64,000 nucleotides of DNA from Bacillus cereus G9842. GTDB lineage: Bacteria; Bacillota; Bacilli; Bacillales; Bacillaceae_G. The notes beneath the pieces were generated by a model that searched no databases, was not told where the DNA came from, and saw only the letters and a program-made list of their open reading frames with translations. Positions 45,481 to 54,764 of this stretch are shown here, piece after piece (within the stretch, counting starts at the first letter, position 1; every line of letters starts with the position of its first letter). Both the position numbers and the translations under genes were made by a program. The DNA is taken from positions 2,766,001 through 2,830,000 of the forward strand of contig NC_011772.1 of assembly GCF_000021305.1 (NCBI RefSeq). The letters are read 5' to 3'.

Positions 45481-46995
45481 TTATTTGTTTGTTCTTTCTT
45501 TCTTAATTACCATGCGCTCATTTCCCATAAAGAAAATGAATATGAATGCTAATCCAGCTGGTACCAATACCCACATGAATGTTTGAACAATTGAACTAGA
45601 AAGAGCATCAATAACCTTATCTAATATTTGCGGAGGGATTTGAGATCTTGCCGATTCTGATAAAATGGCTCTTGAATCCCCTAATGTGTTTGTATTCATT
45701 CCCCCGCTCATGCCTTTAAATACTTCTTCTAATTGATCTTGGAAACCTGTTCTTTGGATCATTCCGAAGATTGTAATACCAAGTGTCATACCTAATGAAC
45801 GAATGAAATTACTCGTCGAAGTCGCAGATCCGCGCTGTTCCATACCGAAGTTGTGAATAGCTGCCATACTTAGTACAGAGAATGAGAAGCCGACTCCAAA
45901 TCCGATAATAATCATATACACTGTTAATAATACACGACTTGTTTCTGGCGTTAATGTGCTTAATAAAAATAGTCCAATTAGCATAATAACCGCAGAAATG
46001 ATCATAATGTTTCGGTAGCTAAGCTTTGTCGTTAAAAACCCACCTAACTGCGCTGTTACGACTGAGCCTAACATCATTGGTAAAAGTAATAATCCCGAGT
46101 TTGTTGCAGTGCCACCGTATACACCTTGAATGAATAATGGAATGTATACAGTTGCTGACATAAACGCAGCTCCGTAACATAAAGCAATAATTGTACTCAT
46201 TCCGAACAAACGTTGTTTAAACATCTCAAATGAAATGATCGGTTCTTCTACTTTACGTTCAATAAAAATGAATGCAATAATTAAAATAGCGAATCCACCA
46301 AATAAACTTAAAATAAAGTTAGAATCCCAATCATACTTTTGTCCGCCAAGTTCAAGCGCAAACATTAAAGAAACTACTGCTCCAACTAAAGTAATTGCGC
46401 CAAACCAATCAATTTTTTGCTTTCTATGAACTCTTGACTCTTTATAAAAGAATGTAATAAAAATAAGTGCTAAAACGCCAAGCGGTAAGTTAATATAAAA
46501 TACCCAGTGCCAGCTTATGTAATCTGTAATATACGCACCAAGCAACGGACCAAAAATACTTGATAAACCAAATACTGCTCCGAATAAACCACCCATTTTC
46601 CCACGCTTTTCAGGAGGGAAAATATCAAAAACGATAGTAAACGCGATCGGCACTAATGCCCCGCCGCCAATACCTTGAATGGCACGATAAATCCCTAACT
46701 GTGTAATATTTTCAGCAGTACCACAAAGTGCCGAACCAATCATAAAGACGATTAAACCGAAAATAAAGAACCTCTTTCTACCATACATATCTGATAGTTT
46801 TCCGAATATCGGCATACCTGCCATTTCTGCGACCATATAGGCAGAAACGACCCATACAAAGTTTTCAAGGCCTCCTAAATCACCAACGATTGTTCCCATC
46901 GCTGTAACGACAATGGTATTATCCATTGATGCCATTAAAATACCTAGCAATAAGCCCGCTACAACAAAGCCGAGCTTATTATTCTTCTCAACCAT
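45481..46995 (-). CDS. DHA2-family multidrug exporter (MFS, 14 TM)
   Basis: ATG 46995 gives 504 residues. The antiporter motif and EmrB/QacA pattern are seen: MDNTIVVTAMGTIVGDLGG in TM1, MPIFGKLSDMYGRKRFF in loop 2-3 and GALVPIAFTIVFDIFPPEKR. Fourteen hydrophobic segments can be counted roughly. It lies six bases after yhbF, so it is in the bactofilin operon, an uncommon partner. Substrate unknown. Confidence 0.9.
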   Translation of the reverse strand: MVEKNNKLGFVVAGLLLGILMASMDNTIVVTAMGTIVGDLGGLENFVWVVSAYMVAEMAGMPIFGKLSDMYGRKRFFIFGLIVFMIGSALCGTAENITQLGIYRAIQGIGGGALVPIAFTIVFDIFPPEKRGKMGGLFGAVFGLSSIFGPLLGAYITDYISWHWVFYINLPLGVLALIFITFFYKESRVHRKQKIDWFGAITLVGAVVSLMFALELGGQKYDWDSNFILSLFGGFAILIIAFIFIERKVEEPIISFEMFKQRLFGMSTIIALCYGAAFMSATVYIPLFIQGVYGGTATNSGLLLLPMMLGSVVTAQLGGFLTTKLSYRNIMIISAVIMLIGLFLLSTLTPETSRVLLTVYMIIIGFGVGFSFSVLSMAAIHNFGMEQRGSATSTSNFIRSLGMTLGITIFGMIQRTGFQDQLEEVFKGMSGGMNTNTLGDSRAILSESARSQIPPQILDKVIDALSSSIVQTFMWVLVPAGLAFIFIFFMGNERMVIKKERTNK

Positions 46996-47018
46996 AACCT
47001 TGCTCTCCCTCATACTAC

Positions 47019-47726
47019 TTATATTTGTTTATGTTCTTTTACGACTGCATTACTTTTTTGGTTAAAACTAGTATGATATTCTACAATACTAATTTCACAT
47101 CCAGGACCAATTGTAACGTTGTTTCCTCTTACAACTTCAGCAATCGTATGTTCTAAATAGATATCATCTCCTTCAATGATAGACGTTTGGAGGCTTCCAG
47201 CATGATTGGTAAATGGAATAAATCTCGCTTTTTTACGAACGGTAATCTTCTGACCGCCAATTTCTCTTACTTTGCTACCTTCATAACGAAGTGAAATTTC
47301 AATATTTTCAGCATTAAGTAATCCATCACTTTCAAGGCCACCAGTTAGTGATAGTTCTTCAACTTCAATATCTCCTTTTACATTTAAAGCGCCTTTCACA
47401 TCTACGAAATCACCAGTTAATTTCCCCTTAACTTCTATCATACCTCTTACTTTTATTTTTTCAATATGAGCATCACTATGCATTTGTGTATTTCCGTATA
47501 CTTTTACAGATTCCGCATCTACATTTCCTTGTACTTCACTATCTCCATACACGACATAACTTTTCACTTTCATATTACCGCACACTTCACTCGTGCCGTA
47601 CGTTTTAAATTCATTACAGCTCATATCATTAGAAATCGTTCCTTCACCGCGAATCTTTACTTTATTATAATCTCCGCCCGCTGAACTACCAGAACCATTA
47701 ACAGTAAGACTGTGTTGATGTTCCAT
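47019..47726 (-). CDS. yhbF: Bactofilin-like protein (YhbF type)
   Basis: The 235-residue protein has the right-handed beta-helix pattern of bactofilins, with short repeated strands around Gly and Val (VYGDSEVQGNVDAESVKVYG). It is related to the upstream gene. Bactofilins form filaments without nucleotide; in Bacillus subtilis YhbE and YhbF are linked to motility. Symbol by operon order and similarity. Confidence 0.82.
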   Translation of the reverse strand: MEHQHSLTVNGSGSSAGGDYNKVKIRGEGTISNDMSCNEFKTYGTSEVCGNMKVKSYVVYGDSEVQGNVDAESVKVYGNTQMHSDAHIEKIKVRGMIEVKGKLTGDFVDVKGALNVKGDIEVEELSLTGGLESDGLLNAENIEISLRYEGSKVREIGGQKITVRKKARFIPFTNHAGSLQTSIIEGDDIYLEHTIAEVVRGNNVTIGPGCEISIVEYHTSFNQKSNAVVKEHKQI

Positions 47727-47744
47727 ATCATTTTCTCCCTTCCA

Positions 47745-48455
47745 TTAAATCTGCTTAATTTCTTTTACATTTGCGCTTTTATCAACAGTAAGAACACCCG
47801 TATATTCGATTAGTTCAATCTCACAGTTCGGTCCTACCGTAACATTATTTCCTCTTACCGTTCTTATGTGAGCATAATCAATATCGATATTGTCACCTTC
47901 TAATAGTTCAGCCTCTAATTGCATACCAAATACTGATTTAAACAGCCTACTAAAAGTACTTAGTCTATGCTTTACTTTAATCGTTTGACCACCAATTTCT
48001 TTCGCTCGACATGTACCGTGAATATTAATATTTATTTCATCAGCGCTTAATAATCCGCCAATTGTAAATTGTCCTTCTGAAGAAAAAGTATCCACTTCAC
48101 AATTACCGTCAATTGTAGCTTGACCATTGACCTTAAATTCTTCACCAGTGACATTTCCACCTATCGTACCTTTTCCTGCAATTTTCAAACTGTTTGCCTT
48201 TACATCTTGCGTAATTGTTGCTTTCCCATCAATTCGCATCGTTTCAGCATGAACTGTGCCATCGACTTTACCAGATCCGCTAATTCGTGCACTGCTACTT
48301 TTCAAATCGCCAGTAACTGCACCGTAACCGTTACATTCAAATTGCTCACATTCAACATTTCCATTCACAGTTCCTTTTCCGTTTAATTGTACTTTATGAA
48401 ACTCGCCGCCATTGGATGAACCGTAACCATTTATAATCAAATTATCTGTACGCAT
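47745..48455 (-). CDS. yhbE: Bactofilin-like protein (YhbE type)
   Basis: The 236-residue protein is a paralogue of the next gene. Beta-helix turns repeat about every 16-18 residues (KVDGTVHAETMRIDGKATIT). The last third carries a conserved extension with EIGGQTIKVKHRL. ATG follows GGAGGAG. It should co-polymerise with YhbF. Confidence 0.84.
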   Translation of the reverse strand: MRTDNLIINGYGSSNGGEFHKVQLNGKGTVNGNVECEQFECNGYGAVTGDLKSSSARISGSGKVDGTVHAETMRIDGKATITQDVKANSLKIAGKGTIGGNVTGEEFKVNGQATIDGNCEVDTFSSEGQFTIGGLLSADEININIHGTCRAKEIGGQTIKVKHRLSTFSRLFKSVFGMQLEAELLEGDNIDIDYAHIRTVRGNNVTVGPNCEIELIEYTGVLTVDKSANVKEIKQI

Positions 48456-48468
48456 ACTTTCTCCTCCA

Positions 48469-49092
48469 CTACAACAATTTAGTTTTTAATGCTTCGGTAT
48501 ATTTCATAATCGCTTCGCGTAAAACGATTTTAGTGCCTTTTTCAAAAATTAAATCGTCCACGTTTGAAACTAATAAACATGTAGAAATCCCTAATTTTCG
48601 GACAACGATTAAATCACAAGTTTTATGTTTAATTGTTTCATAATTTTCACGTAAAACTTGCAAGACCATTTTTCCTTCTTCTAAACTAATCTCTCCCGAT
48701 TGTAGTAATTCTTCTAACATGTACACATAAAGAATATCTACAAATTGAAACTCTGCTGTTTTATTCGTTTGTTCTATGAAAAATTGTAAAACTGGTTCTG
48801 ATGCAATCTCCTTACGTAAAATGTCTTCCTTTGTTAAAAGAATTTCTCTCACACTCGGTGAAAACATATTCGCTAGTTCATCAAGTGATAAATCCTCTTT
48901 CATCGTTTGGATCTTATCGATGCGCTCTAATATCTTTTCTTTCGGAAAAAATGTCTCTTGACCCGTGAATGTTGACTTTCGTACAAACCAATCTTCCGGT
49001 ATTAAATTTTTTCTCTTCCACCTATATAACTGTCCGTATGAAATACCAGTTAGTTCTAATAAATCTTTTTTTGAAATTAAATCTGTACTCAA
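48469..49092 (-). CDS. yhbD: YhbD-like regulator (DUF4004, MerR-type N-terminus)
   Basis: TTG 49092 lies eight bases after GGGGTG and gives 207 residues. Residues 5-55 resemble a MerR-type winged helix (SKKDLLELTGISYGQLYRWK). The remainder is helical. The gene heads the yhbD-E-F operon as in B. subtilis. An inverted repeat lies in its promoter, so self-control is likely. Confidence 0.82.
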   Translation of the reverse strand: MSTDLISKKDLLELTGISYGQLYRWKRKNLIPEDWFVRKSTFTGQETFFPKEKILERIDKIQTMKEDLSLDELANMFSPSVREILLTKEDILRKEIASEPVLQFFIEQTNKTAEFQFVDILYVYMLEELLQSGEISLEEGKMVLQVLRENYETIKHKTCDLIVVRKLGISTCLLVSNVDDLIFEKGTKIVLREAIMKYTEALKTKLL

Positions 49093-49117
49093 CTGTATAA
49101 CACCCCTTCCTGATAAC

Positions 49118-49146
49118 AATGTAACATAACACTGTTACGCTGTAAA
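49118..49146 (-). promoter_or_regulatory. Promoter of the yhbDEF operon with inverted repeat
   Basis: Minus strand: TTTACA, 17 bases, TACATT. The inverted repeat GTAACA-6-TGTTAC (49121-49138) fills the spacer, as MerR-type operators do. Confidence 0.6.
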
Positions 49147-49202
49147 TAGACTTTTATCACAAGTAGGGTAACAATGTGTAAAACAAACCTATTCCCACAT
49201 AC

Positions 49203-49246
49203 AAAAAAAGGCTCTTACACATCTTATGAAAATGCGCAAAAGCCCT
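49203..49246 (-). terminator. Terminator of the SgrR-like gene
   Basis: GGCTTTTGCGCAT/ATGTGTAAGAGCC with wobble pairs, then T7 on the minus strand. Confidence 0.75.
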
Positions 49247-49252
49247 TATATA

Positions 49253-50992
49253 TCAAGATTTAAACCAAATATTATAAAAATCAATCCAACCTTGTGAATT
49301 AATCATTATATTTTGGACTTTTTCATGTGTACTTACCTCTTGTTTATTACGATATAAAGGAATAATATGAATTTGACGTAACAAAGTATCCTCAATATCG
49401 CGTAACAGTGTAACTCTTTTCTCTAATTCTTCTTGTTTAAAATAAGGAGACAACTTTTCATGAAAGTCCATGCTGCTTTGTCCATGAATAAAACTATTTT
49501 TTGTAAGAAACATATATAATAGACTATCTTCTATTCGTTCACTTATTGTGGCACTATCATGCATCATATCGGCCTTTTGTATCGTACTTACTTCCAATAG
49601 CTCTTCTATGTCAAGAAAATTATTTTCTACACGAATCCCGTACTTCACACACTCTTTTTGTATCCATTGTGCATCTTCAACATGATCTCGTCCTGTAAAT
49701 GTGTAGAGTTGTAGCACTTCATTATGATAAGTACTCCTTTTAATTAAACTTTCTACATCTTCCTCAATCTCTACAATGCTTTCACCTGCTAATATTAGTT
49801 TCTGTGCCACTTCTCCACGTTCTCCGCCGAGTTCTTGAACGATTGTATAACCATGAATGATTTTATATAATGCTTTCCGAAATAACTCATCTTGCATTGG
49901 TCCTTCTTTCGTATGATTACATGTTATATATGTCACGTTCGACTCAAGCCGAGACAATTCTTTATTATGTTTTTCTTTATCTTTATACTGCGCCTTTACT
50001 AAAACATCGTATGTACTTACACCTTGTTCTACATTCCACAACTCAACACGATCTAAAAAAGGTCTTTCACGAAAATATAAAGGATGACCTTCTAAAATGA
50101 ACAAATTTTCATTACTTTTATATAATTGAAAAGGCCCTGTTCCAATTAGCTCTCCTGCTTCATCTTTATTCACGATAGAACACTGTTCTGCACTTAGCAT
50201 ATGTAAAAACATTCGATTTTCCGTATGTAATTGAATTTCGACAACGTAGTCATCCACTGAACGAATACTTTCAACGTGTTGTAACATCCATGCGTGTGCA
50301 TTATTTTCCAGCTTCATAAATCGATTCAATGAGTATATAACATCATGTGCAGTAAGTTGTTTTCCATTATGAAAGTGAACTCCTTTTCGTAAATAAAACG
50401 TCCATATTTTTTCAGCATCATTATATTCCCAGTGAAATGCAAGTCTTGGCTCTATAATGTTTGTATTACCGTCTACATACACGAGTGTATCGAATATATG
50501 TTTTACCATATGGCATTCTGAACGCATTGTAGCGTATACAGGATCTAATGTGATATCTAAATTCATTTGTACTTGCAACCGGAGTACATCTCTTCTCCCT
50601 TCAGATGTCATTTCAATCTTATGACCAAATATTGAATCCACCCAGGAGTGATATTCTTCCTTTACTAATGGAAAATGTGAGCTATAGCGTTCCACAAATA
50701 TGCTCCCGCTTTTCACATCCCCTTTTTTCGTTATTTCTTTTCCTCTATCTAAAATTAAAGATATCGGGTCCTTTTGAAATATTAACTTAGAACGATTTCC
50801 TCTGCCGCGACCTGGAAACCACTTGATCCAATTTAACTCATCTAATTTTTTTATAATTAATTTACTATTACGCTCTGTACAAAATAATGTTTCAGATATA
50901 TTTTGCACTGTTACTTCCAATTGTTCTCCCTCTTTTTCCCCTTTTCCATAAGCACTCCATAGTTCAATGTATTGATCTAAAATAAACATCAT
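49253..50992 (-). CDS. SgrR family transcription regulator with solute-binding domain
   Basis: The 579-residue protein has an N-terminal winged helix (about 20-75, with LFCTERNSKLIIKKLDELNW) and then a family-5 peptide-binding-like domain (about 140-560; RLAFHWEYNDAEKIWTFYLR, RKGVHFHNGKQLTAHDVIYS). There is no signal peptide. SgrR proteins sense a metabolite through this domain. It is divergent from the MFS exporter gene with a gap of about 100 bases, which it probably controls. Confidence 0.88.
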   Translation of the reverse strand: MMFILDQYIELWSAYGKGEKEGEQLEVTVQNISETLFCTERNSKLIIKKLDELNWIKWFPGRGRGNRSKLIFQKDPISLILDRGKEITKKGDVKSGSIFVERYSSHFPLVKEEYHSWVDSIFGHKIEMTSEGRRDVLRLQVQMNLDITLDPVYATMRSECHMVKHIFDTLVYVDGNTNIIEPRLAFHWEYNDAEKIWTFYLRKGVHFHNGKQLTAHDVIYSLNRFMKLENNAHAWMLQHVESIRSVDDYVVEIQLHTENRMFLHMLSAEQCSIVNKDEAGELIGTGPFQLYKSNENLFILEGHPLYFRERPFLDRVELWNVEQGVSTYDVLVKAQYKDKEKHNKELSRLESNVTYITCNHTKEGPMQDELFRKALYKIIHGYTIVQELGGERGEVAQKLILAGESIVEIEEDVESLIKRSTYHNEVLQLYTFTGRDHVEDAQWIQKECVKYGIRVENNFLDIEELLEVSTIQKADMMHDSATISERIEDSLLYMFLTKNSFIHGQSSMDFHEKLSPYFKQEELEKRVTLLRDIEDTLLRQIHIIPLYRNKQEVSTHEKVQNIMINSQGWIDFYNIWFKS

Positions 50993-51090
50993 AATCCCCC
51001 TAAAAGGTGAAAAATACTCCCTATTGTTTCTACACTTTTTCCAATTCTTCTTTCATCTTATCATTTCAATATAGAAAGGAGGAATTAATA

Positions 51091-52305
51091 TTGAATTATC
51101 TCTTACTTCGTTACAATAAACCTATTTTTATTAGACTGTGTGGTGAATTATTAACCAGAACGACTGAATCTATGTTAGCTATCATTATGATTATTTACGT
51201 CAATAAAATGTTAAACGGCAATGTAATAATAACTATGCTGATTTTCGGATTACAGCCACTTTCAGACATTTTATTTACACTTATTGCTGGAGGAATTACT
51301 GATAAATATGGCCGGAAAAAGATTATGTTACTCGGCTTATTGCTACAAAGTGTTGCAATCGGTAGTTTCGTTTTCGCTCAATCCGTTTTTATATTTGCAC
51401 TGTTATATGTCATTAATGGCATTGGCCGTTCCTTATATATTCCGGCTCAACGTGCACAAATTGCTGATTTAACAAAAAAAGAGCAGCAAGCAGAAATTTT
51501 TGCTCTCCTACAAACGATGGGAGCAATTGGATCCGTAGTCGGCCCTTTAATCGGTGCAAGTTTTTATAATACTCACCCAGAATATTTATTTATCGTGCAA
51601 AGTGTAACCCTTACGATATATGCCGTTGTTGTTTGGACCCAGCTCCCAGAAACCGTTCCACCAATAAGTATGTCAAAACAAACAGTTGAGGCAAGTTCAC
51701 CAAAGCAATTTATTTTTAAACATTACGCCATATTCGGTCTTATGGTTTCTACACTTCCTATTAGCTTTTTTTATGCACAAACTGAGACGAATTATCGTAT
51801 TTTCGCAGAACATGTATTTCTTAATCTCGTATTCATACTCGCATTTATTTCAACATGTAAAGCCATTTTGGAAATCATTCTACAAATCTTCCTCGTAAAA
51901 TGGTCTGAACGATTTTCTATGGCGAAAATCATTCTTATTTCTTACGCCTGCTATACAATAGCTGCAGTTGGCTTTAGTTATTCAACGACGATATTGTCGT
52001 TATTCTTCACCTTACTCTTTTTAGTCATTGGAGAAAGTATTGCTCTAAACCATTTATTACGATTCGTTTCAGAAATTGCACCTCATGATAAACGTGGTTT
52101 ATATTTTTCAATTTACGGTATACACTGGGATATATCTCGAACGTGTGGACCAGTTATTGGTGCAGTTTTATTAAGTAAGTTAAATGGAAGTATGCTGTTT
52201 TATATTTGCGCTAGTTTCTTATTAGTTGGAGGTATTGTACAAGCGTTATTTGTTCAAAATTTGGAACGAAAAAAAATCGCAAACCAGCCTACACATAATT
52301 TATAA
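51091..52305 (+). CDS. MFS transporter controlled by the adjacent SgrR-like regulator
   Basis: TTG 51091 follows GGAGGAAT and gives 404 residues with about twelve hydrophobic segments. The loop 2-3 motif is GGITDKYGRKKIMLLGLL. The gene is divergent from the regulator. SgrR-linked exporters usually move sugars or peptides out of the cell; the substrate is unknown here. Confidence 0.88.
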   Translation: MNYLLLRYNKPIFIRLCGELLTRTTESMLAIIMIIYVNKMLNGNVIITMLIFGLQPLSDILFTLIAGGITDKYGRKKIMLLGLLLQSVAIGSFVFAQSVFIFALLYVINGIGRSLYIPAQRAQIADLTKKEQQAEIFALLQTMGAIGSVVGPLIGASFYNTHPEYLFIVQSVTLTIYAVVVWTQLPETVPPISMSKQTVEASSPKQFIFKHYAIFGLMVSTLPISFFYAQTETNYRIFAEHVFLNLVFILAFISTCKAILEIILQIFLVKWSERFSMAKIILISYACYTIAAVGFSYSTTILSLFFTLLFLVIGESIALNHLLRFVSEIAPHDKRGLYFSIYGIHWDISRTCGPVIGAVLLSKLNGSMLFYICASFLLVGGIVQALFVQNLERKKIANQPTHNL

Positions 52306-52407
52306 GTTACTACTTTTTCAGTAGATCAACATTTCTTATTGGATGCATGCTAAAAAACAAAAGTGAAGTATTTCGCATATGAAATGAGACGTTCCTTGTT
52401 TACAACT

Positions 52408-52438
52408 AAAACACCTCACTTAAAGAGCGAGGTGTTTT
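52408..52438. terminator. Bidirectional terminator
   Basis: AAAACACCTC/GAGGTGTTTTT serves the convergent MFS and lipoprotein genes. Confidence 0.85.
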
Positions 52439-52455
52439 TGAAATCACTTAATTTC

Positions 52456-53127
52456 TTATCCTGCCATTTTATTAATACTATCCTCTGGTGAAAACACGGA
52501 AATATGATCTACATTACCAGTCGATTTTGGAATGACAAATTTTAACTCATACTGGTTATTTACTTTGTATACATATATTTTGTCTCCACCATTCCCTTTA
52601 ACTGAAGATGGTTTTCCTAACACTTTTTCAATTTCTTGTAATGTAATCGATTTTAGTTCTGCATGATATGAGCGTACATCAAAAACTTGTGACCCTTTAT
52701 TAAATCCAAAAACAACATTTTTATTTGTAAAAGTTGCGTACATTCCGTTCCCTGCTTGTTCGGTTTTATTCGCTTTCCCCCATGCTTTTTCTATTTCTTC
52801 AATATCCCCTGTATGGGCTCCAAATGGTACATTAGGTACTTTTCCTTCTTTTGCTAATTCAAACAAATCTTTAATGTGGTTAATTGATTTTTGATTAAAT
52901 GTTCTATTTTTCGAATCTGGCTCAGTTGATGGTTTTGTTGTTTTTTCATTACTTGGTTTTGTTTCAAGATTTTTCTGTTCTTCTGAAGAATTACTTTGTT
53001 TATTTTTATTATTTTCCAAAGTTGGATTTGTTTCGTTTTTTTCGTCTGTCTCTTTACATGCGGCTAGCGCAAACATACATGTAAACACCAAAAATAACAT
53101 AACTATTTTTAAATATATTTTCATCAT
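52456..53127 (-). CDS. YjgB/DUF4309-type lipoprotein
   Basis: The 223-residue product has a lipoprotein signal (LAACKE near residue 23), an Asn/Lys/Glu/Ser-rich spacer (25-75) and a C-terminal domain with PFGAHTGDIEEIEKAWGKAN and LGKPSSVKGNGGDKIYVYKV, as in DUF4309 proteins. It sits on the outer membrane face. Function unknown. Confidence 0.85.
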   Translation of the reverse strand: MMKIYLKIVMLFLVFTCMFALAACKETDEKNETNPTLENNKNKQSNSSEEQKNLETKPSNEKTTKPSTEPDSKNRTFNQKSINHIKDLFELAKEGKVPNVPFGAHTGDIEEIEKAWGKANKTEQAGNGMYATFTNKNVVFGFNKGSQVFDVRSYHAELKSITLQEIEKVLGKPSSVKGNGGDKIYVYKVNNQYELKFVIPKSTGNVDHISVFSPEDSINKMAG

Positions 53128-53410
53128 TTTTACCCCCTATTGCATCTTATTTATTTCGTTAACCAACCCATTACACTACTTTTCAAATTATGTTTGTTCC
53201 AAAAAGTCAGTACTTCACTCTCTCAAAAAGCTTGTACAAAATATATTACAAAAGCTGTTTCTAAAAAGTAACCAAGTCTGTTATATCCGAAGTAACTACC
53301 TCCTGATAAACGAAACCATTTTCATCTCCTTATTTAACCCTTCTCTTCTCAATGACAATATCCTCTATCTATCACTTAAAACATGTTGTCACAACAGCTC
53401 CTTCAAACAG

Positions 53411-53452
53411 AAAAAAAACCAGTAGGAAGTGATTACTCTTTTCCTACTGGTT
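53411..53452 (-). terminator. Terminator of the 48-aa gene
   Basis: AACCAGTAGGAA pairs with TTCCTACTGGTT, with T8 on the minus strand. The remaining gap 53,128-53,410 shows no gene. Confidence 0.85.
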
Positions 53453-53461
53453 GAAATGAAA

Positions 53462-53608
53462 TTAAATGGTAAATCTTAGCTTCTTAAAAAGTGTAGCGAT
53501 AGTGTTTTTTACAGTTTCAAAATTATAAACAAACGTGTTATCTCCACTTAATGATGAAATACATGTTAAACCTGCAGCTTTAATAAAAGCTTTTACATCT
53601 ACAAGCAT
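53462..53608 (-). CDS. Small protein of unknown function (48 aa)
   Basis: ATG 53608 lies eight bases after GGAGG and opens 48 codons (starts MLVDVKAFIKAAGLTCISSL). A strong terminator follows within ten bases. The clear ribosome site and terminator make this a real gene despite its size. The basic end (LFKKLRFTI) is amphipathic. No homologue is recognised. Confidence 0.7.
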   Translation of the reverse strand: MLVDVKAFIKAAGLTCISSLSGDNTFVYNFETVKNTIATLFKKLRFTI

Positions 53609-53699
53609 AGAATTAGCCTCCATGAATTTAATTACAATCATTATAACAGGTGTTTTACGATGCTAACATGAAAGTAATAAATAAATTTCTATTATGAAT

Positions 53700-53795
53700 T
53701 TATCCTGCTATTTGCCGGGCAGTAAAATCTCCACCTCAAAATTCAGCAGAAGCAAAGAAGTTAGATGGGCAGGGCTGCCCGTAAAAGCCTTATTG
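53700..53795. repeat. Dispersed repeat, copy 2
   Basis: Reverse complement of the element at 30211-30306 with about 80 percent or more matching by eye. It lies between the 48-aa gene and the next terminator. Confidence 0.8.
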
Positions 53796-53829
53796 GTTCA
53801 ACTAATAATACACCAATTCAATGTCATAT

Positions 53830-53856
53830 AAAAAAGCTGCCCCAAAAGGACAGCTT
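53830..53856 (-). terminator. Terminator
   Basis: AAGCTGTCC/GGGCAGCTT with T6 on the minus strand behind the 131-aa gene. Confidence 0.8.
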
Positions 53857-53868
53857 CAAATATGTATA

Positions 53869-54264
53869 TTATACTTCGATTGATTTACCATCTTCAACAA
53901 TATGATAAAGTAAGTGCGCTAAATGATGAATTGGACCGTATTCTTCCTCTTCCTCATCTGTTTCGCCTTGGAATTCAAGATCGTTTAAGTATAGCGCTAA
54001 AAATTGATAATATAGTTTTAAATCAAATCCGTAGCACGCAGTTGGTTCTTCATGATCCCCTTCATATTGTAACATTAAGTATTGATCATTTCCTTCTGCA
54101 TCTTCTGCATCAAAGAATACGAAGAAGCCAACGTTTGTATCTAAATCAAATAAATGACGAGTACCTTTTTCAGTTGCTTTATTGAAGTCCTCTTCACTTA
54201 ATTTATGTACTGTTGTCGCTTTTGCATTATCTTCTTGATGGAAATTTACTGTAAATGATTTCAA
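53869..54264 (-). CDS. Cytosolic acidic protein of unknown function
   Basis: TTG 54264 lies eight bases after GGAGG, giving 131 residues. It is acidic, with a run of Glu near residue 112 (TDEEEEEYG) and a His-rich end (HHLAHLLYHIV). It has no signal or membrane segment. A family common in this group, without a known role. Confidence 0.72.
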   Translation of the reverse strand: MKSFTVNFHQEDNAKATTVHKLSEEDFNKATEKGTRHLFDLDTNVGFFVFFDAEDAEGNDQYLMLQYEGDHEEPTACYGFDLKLYYQFLALYLNDLEFQGETDEEEEEYGPIHHLAHLLYHIVEDGKSIEV

Positions 54265-54306
54265 TGCTGACACCTCCTGATTGTATAATACTAGCATAAC
54301 ATATAA

Positions 54307-54336
54307 AAAGGACTGCTTACAAATGTAAACAGTCCT
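54307..54336 (-). terminator. Terminator
   Basis: AGGACTG/CAGTCCT with inner TACA/TGTA and T5 on the minus strand. Confidence 0.8.
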
Positions 54337-54343
54337 GCTACAT

Positions 54344-54586
54344 TCATTTCCGCATTGCTCGTAGTAAAAAACTCACAATGAAAATCAAAATAACCGCACC
54401 AATTAAAGCAGGAATGATTGCAAATCCGCCTATTACAGGACCGAAACTACCAAGTAATTTCGTACCAATCCAAGAACCGATAATACCAGCAATAATATTA
54501 CCAATTACACCACCTGGTACATCCCTTCCAGTAATTAAGCTTGCAAACCATCCTAATAAACCACCAACGATTAAAGACCAAATCAT
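54344..54586 (-). CDS. GlsB/YeaQ/YmgE family small membrane protein
   Basis: ATG 54586 lies after AAAGGAGG and gives 80 residues with three hydrophobic segments and the Gly-rich pattern GGLLGWFASLITGRDVPGGV of the transglycosylase-associated family. It is linked to stress responses in other bacteria. Confidence 0.92.
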   Translation of the reverse strand: MIWSLIVGGLLGWFASLITGRDVPGGVIGNIIAGIIGSWIGTKLLGSFGPVIGGFAIIPALIGAVILIFIVSFLLRAMRK

Positions 54587-54764
54587 ATAATAACCTCCTT
54601 TATATTTAACCAATCAAAATATAATTAGAAACAATTGCTTACCATTAGTTATGTGACATTTTTCATAAGTTATTCATGCTGCTCAACTATAAGACTTTTG
54701 AGAATAATACAGACTGATAAACCATTTTTCGGACTAACGATTTATCCGACTTATTATTAACACA

